Shown here piece after piece: positions 35,901-48,438 of a DNA stretch of 64,000 nt (position 1 is the first letter of the stretch; every line of letters starts with the position of its first letter). Under the pieces are notes generated by a model. That model saw nothing but the letters and a program-made list of their open reading frames with translations, made no database searches and was not told the DNA's origin. Position numbers and translations under genes: made by a program. The stretch is taken from positions 376,237-440,236 of the forward strand of contig VZTI01003364.1 in the NCBI GenBank assembly GCA_013397865.1. Reading direction: 5' to 3'. This stretch comes from Struthidea cinerea (Eukaryota > Chordata > Aves > Passeriformes > Corcoracidae).

Positions 35901-38900
35901 AGGGGCTAATTAGTTGAATGATTTCACTTCTAACAAAATAAATTGTAAGTGTTGAGCACACACTGCAGTTGGATCAAACTAAAACAACTCTATATATCCT
36001 GCTGCGCTGTTATTCAACCCCAAACCTTTAGTGTATCAAGGGACTTCATTTTTTGGACATTTTTCAGGTTTGAGTGCAACAGTTACTTGTAACAGCATGG
36101 TTACTATTTCTGTTAGAATACTTATGTTCCTCTCTGTACTCGTGGTTAAATACTGAGTGTTTTGGTTTTAGTAAGGTAATACTGTTGTAGACTGTGTTGC
36201 AGTATACTGGCACAAAAAGAAAAAATAATAACACAAAAACCCTTTTCAAAAAAAGAAAATTAATTTTCCTTTAAAAGAGGTTACCATTGTAGTTTTCCTG
36301 ATCCCCTTAAGGGTAGGACTTTGTCATACTGATGTTCAATAAAACAATTATCTCTAGTCATTTTATATTTTGTGGCTTGGAGTTACAAGTTAAAACTTGT
36401 ACCCATTTTATACAAGTAAATCCCAAACATTTGGCAGCTTATTTGTATTGTTGATGAAAACCCCAGCTCCAAGAACTGTTGTTATACTGGTTCAGTGATT
36501 TTTGTCCTCTAAAGTATGTGGCATCTTCTGCAAAATACTTAGAGCTCGAGTCCCATGTACCCAGTCAGATCTGAGATTACTTGGTACCGTGCTTGAGGTG
36601 TGTGACTCCTTAACTGTCACATGGCATTAGAACTAAGTTTTAGCAAGAGATACTAGAAAATAGAATGCAATTCTAAACATATGGCTTTCAGTTAGTTTAG
36701 GTTTGTTGTTGAAATTAGCACTACCTACCTGCCAAAAGAGCAGATAAAGTAAGAGAAGTTGAGGACCATTCTTCCCCCAAAGTGAAAGACAGCAAGAAGC
36801 CTGTAGCCTCTCAGTGGAGCCTTCTTTTACTCTGGCTGAACATGGGAGGGAATTCTTGCTGTTCCGTGTCTGAACTGAGAGAGTTACGGACATAAAATAT
36901 TCCAAAGATCATACACAGAATTCCCCAGTCCTTTGTCCCATATGTAGAGATGATTACTTTAGCATATAAATAAGGGGGAAAAAATAAACACTAGTTGAGC
37001 CTATGATAATTGCAAGTATTTTTACTAAACCTGAAAATAATTACATACTTGAGATACTTTACAGAACTATTAGAAATGAAGTGCAGATATGAATTGGTAC
37101 AGAGCAAAGACCAAACTTCATTTTGGAGTTAACTAACTCCCTTGAGAAAACTCTGCTAAGGCGTTGTCATAGCCTTTGGATGCTGCAGATATGCAGGCTA
37201 GCCCATGGGGAAATAAAACTTTAAATTAGATATGACTACCTAAAATAATATGCAGCAGTAACAAGCCATTTACAACACCCAGAAGGCGTTTGTTACTTTT
37301 AGAAAGAAATATAAACTCTGTCCAACACTTGAACAATAGGAAATTAATTCTCTGTCAGTAAAAGCCAGAGGACAAACTAAATATTTAAATGGCCACTGAG
37401 GACTGAGGTGGAAGTGCAGCTTGTAGACAGCTATACAAATCACTAACAAACCTTAATGAATATTGGGTGTGGGCATCAGGGTCCTGTCAGATTTGACACC
37501 GTGTCCCAAGTAGCTTAAACCCAACACTCAAGGAAAGGTGGAGACCTCATCAGGTCTCTAACATCTGGGATTTTATTTGTCATTTTGGCATATCCTGCAA
37601 GCGCAAAAGAAAGAGTAAAAGGGGATTATCCTGACAATGAAATGAGTTACTGAATCTTGTGATAATGAAAAGCAGAAGAATTCTAATTCCTTTCTATAGT
37701 CCCTGAGGTGGAGGTGCGTTTATAGTTCTGCAGGAATATAATGTAGTAGGGAAGAACAGATGGCCTAAAATCCATGAAACATGACACCATCTAATCCCAG
37801 GGCTGAGTACCACTATTAATCCTGGTCAGATTCCCTACTGATACTTTGTAATAGGGTTCAGAATTGCTACTGATGAACTAGCACGTTAACTTGAGAGAGT
37901 GGAGTAAAAAAAAGAATAAAAAGTTCCTTGTAGGTTGTTTATTCAAGACAGTGTGCACTACTTTTGTAGAACTGCATTCGCAGTTTGAGTAACTCAGCTT
38001 TAAAAGTATTTCAGATGAAATTTGATTCAGAACAAATATGGTAGGGTTTTTAGTCTCTTCAGTTTTTATTGTGAAATTAATTACATATTTTTTGAGACTG
38101 GAATTTCTTTTGATAATGGGATCCCAGTGCTGTATGTGGCAGTAGTAGGTGATACACTATTTGCCTGGAAGTCAATTTTATCAACTGTTTAAATTCATGA
38201 GAAAATAGATATAACAGTTAAAGCTGGATGATTTCTTTATACATTTTATGCTTTCTGTGATGTTCTTCTTTCAGTGTGAGATACAGAACACAGAGGTTAG
38301 ACATTCTTTCCAGTCTTAGGGACCAGTTCCTTAAGCTGTTTAAATTGTTGATATACTAACGTGTTTCTTCTTTTTCTATGTCAAGAATACTTTTTGGGAT
38401 GAAATCACTACCTTGCTGCCTAGCAAAAAGGTGCAGTTTCATAGGAAATTCAGGTTACACTAGCCACACATTTCCACACGCTGCCTTGTGTTAGCTCAGT
38501 TACTCAGGTAGCTGATCACTGGGTTGAGTGAGGGCACTCACTTCTCTGAAAACTAACCCAACAATAAAGAAAAGTTTGCAACAAGATTTACTCCTTCAGC
38601 TGGCTCACTGCACAGGTACACTTTAATGACCATGCTGGCACAAATGAGAAGTATACAAAGGAGAAAGAATGTAAGGGAGAAGACTGGAATACACCTGGAC
38701 TTGGACTGTCCTTGATCCTCAGGAGCCACATCCCAAGAGGAGAGGGAAATCTTTGTTTTGTGTGGCCTGGTGTATCTGTCAAGCCTTGGACTTCCACAAG
38801 CATAATTGGCTGGGTTATAGAGGCCCAAATAAAGCTCAGCTGCTGCCAGGTACTATCCTCAGGATGGTTTATTTATAAAGAAAAGTTACCCTCTAGTTCA

Positions 38901-41900
38901 TGGACAATTTATTTTACTAAAACAGTTGAAATCTACTGGATCAAGTGTAGAGCCAGAGGAGCAAGACATCAAAGCTGTAACTCTCAGTCAACTTTGTGGT
39001 GATTATATTGGGCTACATTTTGAGTGGCATCCACTATTTTGTAATGCTTCATTTGCTGTGCAACCATTCAGTGTCTGATTTTTCAGTTGTGCTAAGTATC
39101 TACAATTTCAAAGATCAGTGATATTTGTAGGTACCAGCTATCTCCTGAAAATAAACCAAAGTTTTCAACCAGCCACCTAAAATTAAGATGTGAAAATACA
39201 TAGATCTTTTTCTTAATTGAAGAACATCTCCATGCCCATCTGTAGAGCTTGAGTAAGAATGTTTAGCTGCTTTTCTGAAACCTGCTGATATCTAAAAATT
39301 AAATTGTTTATGATAAAAGAACCAAGTACTACTCGTATTAATATAGCACTCACTTTTGAAAGCTGGACTCACAGATGCAAAATGAACACTATTTTTGTTG
39401 GTTTATATTATGCATTTTTCTCCACTTAATTGGAATAACATAAGGCAATATAAAGCTCTACAAATATATTCTAAATTATTGTACTCCAAAGACAGCCTGG
39501 ACCAATAATTAAAATCCTTTTGGATCTAAACTTCAATATGCCCTCTCTGATCAGGCATCACAAAATCCAAAATTACTAAATCACCAAGTGAATTGAGATT
39601 TTTCAGTTATTTAGTATGCAGTAGTGTAATGAACATGATGTACCTGCCCGGTTATTCTTTAAGGGAGATGAGCTCATTTCAAATAGATAACCATCTTTGA
39701 CTTCTCTTCTGATTCATCACTGACCTGAACTCCATTTGAACCTTGTTAGACACAAAACAAGCAGGATTCCTGGCCGGAGCTATAAAATATAATTAAGCCC
39801 TTTTGAAATGATGTGTAAAAGAACATAGCTTTACCCCCACTATAACTACTACCACCACCACAACCAATAAAGTTAAATCAAGCACTGCCTGTAATGGATT
39901 AAAATAATAAATGTTCCTGGATTTTAGTGTTTGAAGTACTTGAAGAAAACAGGCTCCCAGCAGCCAGTACCACTGAATGCATGGGGACATTTATTAGTGA
40001 TGAATTCAAGGGTTTGGCCTGTTTAAGATCATTACTTTCTGTTTACCGTGTGTTACACATCTCATGTTTTTACAGAGCCCATATGTGTCCCAATCTAATG
40101 CTGAAAAACTCTGTTTCACTAAAGAATAGCTAATTGGTAACATGTAAGTATTGTTCTCATGGGGAGAATGAACCATCATAAGATTCAGCTCAATACTAAT
40201 GAGAAATCCAGTGCAGTCAGTGGATTGTTAACTAAATCTCTCCTGGAAAATTGTTCTTAAAATTGTTCTTTACTATGCCTCACCATTTGTTTGCTACTGC
40301 TGTTTCCAGACTTGAGTAAATTGTCTGGCTCTTAAATTAACCGCACTATTTCCCCTGTAATTATTTTCATAGCTTTGTTACCCTTTCTTCTCAGAAGATG
40401 GTTTGTCAAGGATACTTGTCAACAGAGCATTGTAACTGTAGTATAATTACTCAGTATGTGATGTATCTACAATTTTCTTAAGAGGAAAAAATTATGTAGA
40501 TAGTTGTATCAATATATTAGATATAATGGCACATTTGCTTTTTCATAGCTGTCTTAATGTCATTGACAATCTGAAAATAGCTACTGAAGTTACAAATGTG
40601 AAGAGTGAATGTTCGGAAGCAAATATCACAGATTATCATTTTAGTAGAAGGCACTAAAGAAAACCACTTGCTAATTAACCTTCAGCAGCCATATTGTATC
40701 TCTGCCACCCAGGCATGGAGGACCCATGGGAGAGCCTGGACTCCTTCCTTCAGAGGGAACCACGATCCTTTGGGTGGGAATACAGTTGACAGGCTGCTGC
40801 TGTCAGTGAGACCACATTGCTTGTATGCCTGTGGATCAGCACGGCTGGATCTGTGCTCTGGAACACAGTCTTGCTTCTGAGCTGCCCCACACTCAGAAAA
40901 GCAATTTTCTTCATAGTGCTATTGTTTGTAGCAAAGCTACTGGCTTTTCAAAAGAGCTTAGTGCCAGTTCAGTGCCATTTGCTACCTTTATTAAAATACA
41001 TGTGTTTTCTTTTTCTTAATTCTCTTGTCCCCTGTTGAAGCTTGCCAATTAAAATCGTGCTCTATGTTGCATTAGGTGACAGTGCAGTGAACCAAACAGC
41101 ATTTGCAGCTAAGGAGGAGCAAATGCACAGGGAATAATAGGAGGAAAAAAGCTCCCCCTACATTTCTACTAATTTTATTTGGAGTTGCTTGAAATATCAT
41201 CATTGAAATGTTTTTGAAAACAGAAAGTCCATAGTTTATGCCAAAACATTGTCTTTCGCTTTGTTAACCAGGAAAAATAAACAGAGCTCTTTCTTAACAC
41301 CTGTATTGCTTAAACCCTAAGTGATCATTATTGTAAGGCAAAGATTGTTTTCATACATTTGCTGCATCGATTAAAATGGCCAAGCTCTTTCTTTTTCTAT
41401 CCATACAAATGGATTTGTGCACACACAGCAGCTTAACAAGGATAGAGCCTCCTATTTTTGACAAAGGCTAATGCAACTCTACTATAATTATATATAAACC
41501 CTAATCTAACTATAAGTAAAACTGTATTAGGGTACGCAGATTCTGTGAGATGTCCTTGTAAATCTTAGCATAAATCAAGTAGGTACCAACTAAAAAAAGA
41601 TGTTATAATATCAAAGTAAATGTCTTGAAGTAAAATTTTTTCACTGTTCTGTTGTAATGAACTCCACCTTTAATTTTGGAGCAAGTTAATTTCTTGAACA
41701 TGACGAGCAACTGCTAGCTATTTTTCAAACCCTCCTACATTATTTCCAACCATATAAAAGTATCTAGATATTCCTTTTGAGCATATGTCATCATAACGGT
41801 AATCCTTCCAATAGCACACAGAAGCCTGGTCTAAGTTCTCTTTTGCTCCATTAGTGTAGATGCATTTTGTGGTGCTTTTGTGTTTCTGGCTGGAGTCTGA

Positions 41901-44900
41901 CAGGGGAGGGCTGGCAGCATTTTTTAAACACTGTCCAAAGCAACTGCTTCATATTTATTAGTCTCTTGGAGGAGTATTTTAAAAGTCATGAAACTATTTG
42001 TTCCTAAAAGTAAATTATTGCACGTACTGAAAAGTGCATTGGTGTCCATGATCCGTAATCCAAACAGCACAAGTTAACTTCTGCATGTCACAGGAATCAT
42101 TTATGAAGATATATTGCTGCTGTGTGCTGCCATCTCAAGTTCATTTCAAATGGAGACTTTGATTTAATCTATCTAAAATTAAGGTAGACTTCTACAATAG
42201 AGGTTTGTGAGAGATGCATTGAAGGACTGACTGAAAATAGTGTGTGGGAAGGCAAAACCAGGGGAAAATTATTTTGCATCTTTACTTTTCTGAGGTGATT
42301 GTTTTAGTCATGGGAAGGCACTTCACCGACTGAACATATGCTTTTATGATTTCCATAGAAATAGTACCCTATTGAAACTTCTCTCAGACACATAGATCTC
42401 TTTATTTACTATTGCTTTTTAAGGTTTGCAGATATTTTTTCTTCATTTGTTTTCTTTAAGCTTCCTCAAAACATCACTTCATGCAAGTTTGTCTAAATAC
42501 TGTCTGCGTTACATTTTTTGAGCAATGAACAGTGGTTTTTATACTGAATCACTTCATCCCTGAAAGGACATGTACATACAACTGCTAGAAGGGACGAGGG
42601 TGTGATTCTTGTCTACGCAAGAGCAATCTGGGTCACAGCAACAAAAATAAAAATCTCTTACTGCGTTCCTGAGCTTTTCGTGGTATTCGTAGGACACAGT
42701 CCATGGATGTGTCTTGTAATATTTCATATATTGAAAACTAACCAACACTTCCTTATTCTTAATTGTTTCTTCATTTCTCATTGTTTGCTTAGCATTTGAG
42801 AAAGGCACTGCTTATTTTGAACCAGCAGTATTATGTGCTGAATGCTCAGTTCTGCTTCTAAGCTGTTGGATATTGCGTTTTCTTTGTACTTTGTGGAGCT
42901 GAGATGACAACACAAAGAGACTGCAAAGCATAATCCTTCCAAGTGTAATCCCAGTGAAAGAAAATATAAATAAAACCACTTGTATTCTGGCATTCCTTTC
43001 CCCCTTTTGTTATTTCTGCAACTTGGCACATATTCCAATAAAACTATAGGAAGAACATTTCTCTATATTGAAGAATTGTGCAATAGTTACCAAGAATTTC
43101 TTCTCTGTCAAATCAAAATTCCATATAGAATATGAAAAAAAATGGATTTCCAAGTATTGTAGTGCCTCTTAACCATAGCAGGGTGTCAGTGTGTGTTGAT
43201 GCTAGTTTTCTTGATTGTCACTGAAATTCAGTGTCAAAACCCACCTTGACCAGTTTCTGTCCCATAAGCCTGTTACCCATGAGAGCAGATGCAGGATTTC
43301 AGAAGTCATCCCATAAGCCTGTTACCCATGAGAGCAGATGCAGGATTTCAGAAGTCAGCCTAAATAAAAAACCCCAAAGCTAGAACTCCTTTCCCAGTCA
43401 GTGACAACAGTCCTCTTGATTGGCATGGGACAATGGTTTGTTCGAGCCCTTGATCATTCTTACTAAACTCCAGCTGCTCAAGGGAGAGATGGTTTAAGTT
43501 TGTGGTTCTTACTCAGGCTGGACACAATTCAATGTCATTATTACTATGGGGACTGCTGGACCACCTTCCTAGTGGTTGCTGGTTTAAAAAAAAAAAAAAA
43601 TCCAAGAATTTCCTTCCATTACAAAAAATAGTTTTTAGTATTATGAAATCGTAACCCCCAGGACGCAGACAGACTTCTTCCTTGGATACTAGGAGAGGTT
43701 CTTAGGAGAAGTTTTACTGCATGTATTCAAAACAGTGAGTTGTATTTTGGGGGGATTTTTCAAACAGCAAAGTTATAAAAATATTAAAGGAAACTGTACC
43801 TTGAAACACCTGTGTGTAAGCCTTTGGTGTTTTTTTAATTTTTTGCCTTTTGTAAATGTTTAGCTTTTGTAAATGTCTATTTTTCATTTGAAAAATAAGC
43901 TGTGAGCAATATAAAGTATGGTGACATCTAATATTCAGGGTGTTGAGTCCAAGTATTAGCACCAAAGGAGATAAAAGTTAAGCCAGCCTCAGATGTAGTA
44001 CTTTCACTGTACATATACTAAAGAAATAGAGATATTAGGTATGGTTTATTTTATTAAACTGTGATTTGCAGTAAGTTAAATTAACAAGAGCTGGGATATT
44101 TCTAGATGATGTTTCTGTCCTCAAAATGTTTGTGTCTTTAATGAGAGTATGTAAGTTCTGTCATAAATGTAATCTGCCATTATCATTTTTAGGTTTTATG
44201 AAGCTATGTAAAGCACAAAAGGTTATGATATGAAAACTTTAAACTCTTTTCTCAGGAAATGTACATTGTATGTTTTGAGATAAGCATTTGTTTTGAATTA
44301 TTTGAATTGAAACAGTACCCGTCTTCTTCTGCTAAGCACTCCTAAGTCTAGCAAGGTGCTATGTTATAGTAATTAACCTGGACAAAAGCAGAGAGAACTG
44401 TTCAAAATAGCTATTTCCTATCAGTTTGAAATATAATCAAGTGACGCAGCTGTTCTTGTTCTTAATAGACTTTTTTGAAAAAAAAAAAAAATTCATAGTT
44501 TAATGAAAAATGTCTCTTCTTATAATCCTTAAAATACAATGCAAAAAGTCATAATGTTTTGGCAAGTAGTTCTTTGTAAGGAATGTGGATGAGACATACC
44601 TGCTCTGTAACTGCAACATGATATAAAGCCTGGTTGATAGTGTGGGAAGAGCAAGCTAAGTAAAAAACAGGAAATTTAAAAAAAAATTACAAATCTTGCT
44701 GCCCAACTGTGATGCCCTTGCTTGGAGAGGAGAGCAATTGTCCACGCAAGTATTTCCATGAAAGTCAGTGGGACTGCTTGGGTGAGTAATGGCTTGCGGG
44801 CAGGGATTCCCAGGCTCCTGGTAAAGTGAATTCAGGAAATAAGCACATAAATGTTGGGAGAATAACTGCCAGTGGGATTAAATTTCTCTCTCTCTTTTTA

Positions 44901-44901
44901 G
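32976..44901 (+). other. VPS13B: VPS13B intron (11926 bp, phase 1)
   Basis: Bounded by donor GTAAGAGG and acceptor CTCTCTCTTTTTAG. It holds a perfect 49-bp tandem duplication (43260-43357), two A runs of 13-14 bases near 43588 and 44480, and otherwise mostly unique AT-rich DNA. I see no clear transposon in it. The stretch 41040-41950 is non-repetitive with several TAAT/homeodomain- and ATTTGC-like words and could be conserved non-coding sequence. Open frames up to 126 codons (34893-35273) have no family match. Confidence 0.9.
43260..43357. repeat. Perfect tandem duplication, 2 x 49 bp
   Basis: TCCCATAAGCCTGTTACCCA ... TTTCAGAAGTCA occurs at 43260-43308 and again, base for base, at 43309-43357. 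It is the second exact two-copy duplication of medium length in the window, with a sequence unrelated to the 64-bp one. Confidence 0.95.
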
Positions 44902-45101
44902 GAATCCATGGATCATCTTTAGTCCTTGACGTAAAAGATTTCTTACTTAAAACAAGTCTCAAAGAAAGAGCCAAATCTCTGATAGGCCCTTTTTGCTGCT
45001 CTGTTAATGTGGAAGCCAAGTGGTGTAAGCACAGTGGTGATCCTGGCCCAGAGCAATCTGTTCCAAAAATCTACATTGATTTGAGAGGAGGACTGCTGCA
45101 G
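44902..45101 (+). CDS. VPS13B: VPS13B internal exon (200 nt)
   Basis: The acceptor is CTCTCTCTCTTTTTAG and the donor is CTGCTGCAG|GTCTGT, a GT donor without the usual purine at +3. With one base from the previous exon the frame reads GIHGSSLVLDVKDFLLKTSL, KERAKSLIGPFCC, VEAKWCKHSGDPGPEQS and IDLRGGLLQ. The last blocks are strongly conserved in vertebrate VPS13B. The exon ends on a codon boundary and joins VFWGQEHLN in the next exon, which confirms that 45101 rather than a downstream GT is the donor. Confidence 0.95.
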
Positions 45102-47688
45102 GTCTGTACAAGATGGTTATGGTTGTGCTGTTGAGCTGGACTGGCTTTGGATGATTGAGTTTTCATAAATAAATTGCATGAAAGCCTGTAAAGCTTTACA
45201 TCCTACCACTGGTCGTTAGGTTGGGGTCTTTTACACGTTTGATTTGGGTGGTTTTTATTTTACCTTATAAAATAAGTATCTACTCTTCCATGTAAATGTT
45301 GATTGAAAAATTGTGTACAGTGTTTTGGGTTTGATTTTTTTTTTTTATATACTGCTTAAGCTCTGTATTGTAGCTGTATGTGTGTGTTCCTTAAAACTAC
45401 TGGATCAAATTACTAACACTTAATATCTAGGGCCCTGTTCTGATGGATGTGTGTTTGTCTGTCCATGACCTATGTGTCTGTAATGCCTAGGGGTAGCCTT
45501 AAGAAGTACATATCCTTTCTTTTTAAACTTAAACTAATTTCTCAGGGGAGTAATTGCAAACTCTTGTTTGTAGCAATTAATACTCAGTTTTCCGTGCTAT
45601 CCTCTCATTTTTGGGCATGCCCACAACTTGAAATCAGTCCAGGAAACATGGGAGTTCTTGAAATGAAAAATAGATTCTGTGGGGCTTAAACAAGTGGGCT
45701 TTAAGATATGTCTTGTTTTAATTATTTTTATTATAGTATCTATACACACCAAATGTTTTTAAATAAATACATAAATCAAGTATATAAAACACGAAAAGGA
45801 AATTTTGACATTTAATTGTGTCATTAGGTTTTTTCCCAGAACTGGCATTAGAAGTTCTTAGAACCACAGCCCTGGGAATAGGGTTAATCAGATAATACAA
45901 CTTTAGAAAAAATAGATCTTAATGAATAAATAAAGTCAGTTTTTTCTTTGCTCCTTTTTTTATTTGTTTTTCACAGATATTTGGCTGAGTACCTCTATGT
46001 TTTAGTAATAAAATGCTTATTTTATTTTTTTTCCAAAAATTTTGGGTTTTGACAAGTACCAAAAAAAAAAAAAAAATCTATACATCTCAGAAAGCCATTT
46101 ATTATTAAAGTATAATTAGGGACAATTAGCTTTTGCAGAAGATAATTCAATGTTTGGTCTGGCAGAATAGATTTGAGAACACTGACAAAATCATTAGCAG
46201 TTCTGTTTCGAATTAATTTATGTATGGCTAATGATTTTACCAGCTCTAAACATGACTTCATCTATCACTGTTAATTTGTGTTGCAGCAGAACCTTGAGAG
46301 CTTACGTAAAATCGGTGCCTCATCACTGAATGTTGTAGTAGGAGTTCTATGCCCTTGAGTTCCTACAGCTGCCTACAAATGAAATGAGTAAAAGTATGAG
46401 GGAAAAAAATGGTCATCCGTCCTCTATCTGTGGGGAACTGGGGCCTCTGAGATTGGCTTAAGGTGACAGAGAGCTCCTTTGAGGAGATGCTAGAGTAAGT
46501 TTGGGACCCCGAGACCAGAGGTACTCTAGGAACCATAGAAGAGATGCACTAAATTCGGGGGATGACCTGCTTAGCCTGGGAATGTTTAGCTCAGGACTGG
46601 CTGTGGCTGTGTTTCAAGAGGGTCTTGGTTTATTCTGTGGGCTTACTTGTAGATGCAGGGCAAGGAAAACCTGCCTTCTTGACAGCTCTACTATGCTCCC
46701 TTTAGGCATCTTTTGGGTTTTTTCGCATTTGAAAATTGGTATTCCCCCATGGAAAAATTTTCACTGCTCTTTATGTGCACACCTGACTTGTTTACTTTAC
46801 TCACACCCTTACCATTTTAAGTTACTGTCTGGGGATTTTGATTTCATCCCACACTGGTTCCAGGTCTAATTTCTGTATTAATTGCTAGTTGTTTACTTGT
46901 CTTCCGTGTTGCTTCAAGGCCTGCTTCTGCACATGAAGTCTAAAGGACGTGTCCCCATAAATACGACTCTCTCAAACAGGAGCTTGATTTGAAAAAAGCA
47001 ACAATGCTTGTCAAAGCTGGGAGAAAGGAATGTCTTCTTGCCTTTTATTTTGCTACAAAGTGTGTGAATCTTCTGGACATTGCATGCCCAATTTTATTAG
47101 ATATTTTTTTGTATTTCTGTTTTAAACTTCAAAAAACTTTGAACTTTTTAACCTCACTTGGAGAACTTACAGAACACCCAATTCATATGCTTCAATTTTG
47201 TGCTTAAGATGATCTTTCATAGGTCTTTCAAGTCACATTCTTTACCGTGTCACTTAAATGTATTCCAGAATTCCAGTTTTGGAGCAACAAGCTCTTTGAA
47301 GAGTTTAAACTTTGAATCTATAAGGGGTTTTTGTCATACCTTGAATGGAGAAGACCTGTGACCAGTCCTAGCATTATGTACTGTTCTTGAATATAACTTT
47401 TAAGATCTGTGGTCTTCCAGGCAGCATCACAAGTGGTAGGAATTAATGCTTTCCTTCAGATACTGAAAAGAACAGATTTGACACATGGTTTTGTAAAGAT
47501 TTTTTGTTGCTTCTGTTCTTTTTTTTAACATTAAGAATGCTTGCAAACAATAAAGGTCTAAGTAGGGCAGACTCAAATCTGTATGAAGTTCCTAATGTAT
47601 TGGGGAGGTGTTTTTCACTTCAAAAATGGCTGAATATTTGTATGTAATTTTTTCATCTTTTCCCTCTCTTTTTTTTTTCTTTTTAAAG
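45102..47688 (+). other. VPS13B: VPS13B intron (2587 bp, phase 0)
   Basis: Bounded by GTCTGTAC and a long pyrimidine tract ending TTTTAAAG. It contains a 14-15 base A run near 46062-46076 and AT-rich unique sequence. The 122-codon open frame at 46501-46869 has no recognisable domain, so I do not call it a gene. Confidence 0.9.
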
Positions 47689-47896
47689 GTTTTCTGGGGT
47701 CAAGAGCATTTGAACTGCTTAGTTCTTCTCCAGGAGCTTCTGTGGCAGTACCTGACTAAAAAGGGCAGTGTAGAGACATTGATACCTGAACGTACATACC
47801 CCACTTGTTTTTCTGCAGAAAGGAATCAGGCCTCAAAAACTGAGCATACCTCAGATGATCTGAGAACAGGCCTGTTCCAGTATATACAAGATGCAG
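47689..47896 (+). CDS. VPS13B: VPS13B internal exon (208 nt)
   Basis: The acceptor follows a 40-base pyrimidine-rich tract (TTTTTCTTTTTAAAG) and the donor is GATGCAG|GTAAGA. The exon starts in phase 0 with VFWGQEHLNCLVLLQELL and ends with SDDLRTGLFQYIQDA plus one base of a split codon. Between these conserved ends lies a variable hydrophilic stretch of about 35 residues (TKKGSVETLIPERTYP ... KTEHT). The two conserved ends and both splice sites make the call secure. Confidence 0.95.
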
Positions 47897-48253
47897 GTAA
47901 GAAGGATATAATTTTGGCTGTCTTTTTTTCTTTCTTTTTTTTCTAGATTATAAAGTAAAAACAGTAGTAACCTATTAGACATTACTTGCCTCTTACAGTG
48001 AATAAATTTATATTTTTTGGAAAAGCAGTTGAAAAGACATCTGCTAGATTAAAAAAAAAAAAAAAAACAACTTTGAAAGACTTTTTTGATTTCTTTCCAT
48101 TAAGCTGTAATGTTCTAAAACTCAGGGAAATTGCTTTTTTATTTTCTCTCCTTTTGATCCCAAGGGATTTATTTTAATCACTTTGGTTTCATAAACCAGC
48201 ATGTTTCTTTCTAGAAATTGTATAACAGATTATAGCTTTCTTTCATTTGACAG
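47897..48253 (+). other. VPS13B: VPS13B intron (357 bp, phase 1)
   Basis: The shortest intron here, with donor GTAAGAAGG and acceptor TTTCATTTGACAG. It contains a 17-base A run (48051-48067) and nothing else of note. Confidence 0.95.
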
Positions 48254-48438
48254 AAGCACAAAAGCTGCCCAGTGCCTACGAAGTAGTGTTTTACAATGAA
48301 ACTGAGGATAGTCCAGGAATGATGCTGTGGAGATATCCAGAACCCAGAGTGCTCACTCTTGTAAGAATTAACCCTGTTCCTTTTAATACCACTGAAGACC
48401 CAGATATTAGCACTGCTGACCTTGGAGATGTTCTTCAG
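48254..48438 (+). CDS. VPS13B: VPS13B internal exon (185 nt)
   Basis: Acceptor CATTTGACAG and donor GATGTTCTTCAG|GTGGGT. With the base carried over it reads EAQKLPSAYEVVFYNETED, then PGMMLWRYPEPRVLTLVRI and PFNTTEDPDISTADLGDVLQ. This is one of the best-conserved blocks of VPS13B; YNETED and WRYPEPRVLTLVRI are immediately recognisable. It ends at a codon boundary. In the family the next residues begin VPCSLEYW; no exon with that start is found in the remaining 15.5 kb, so the following intron runs out of the window. Confidence 0.96.
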
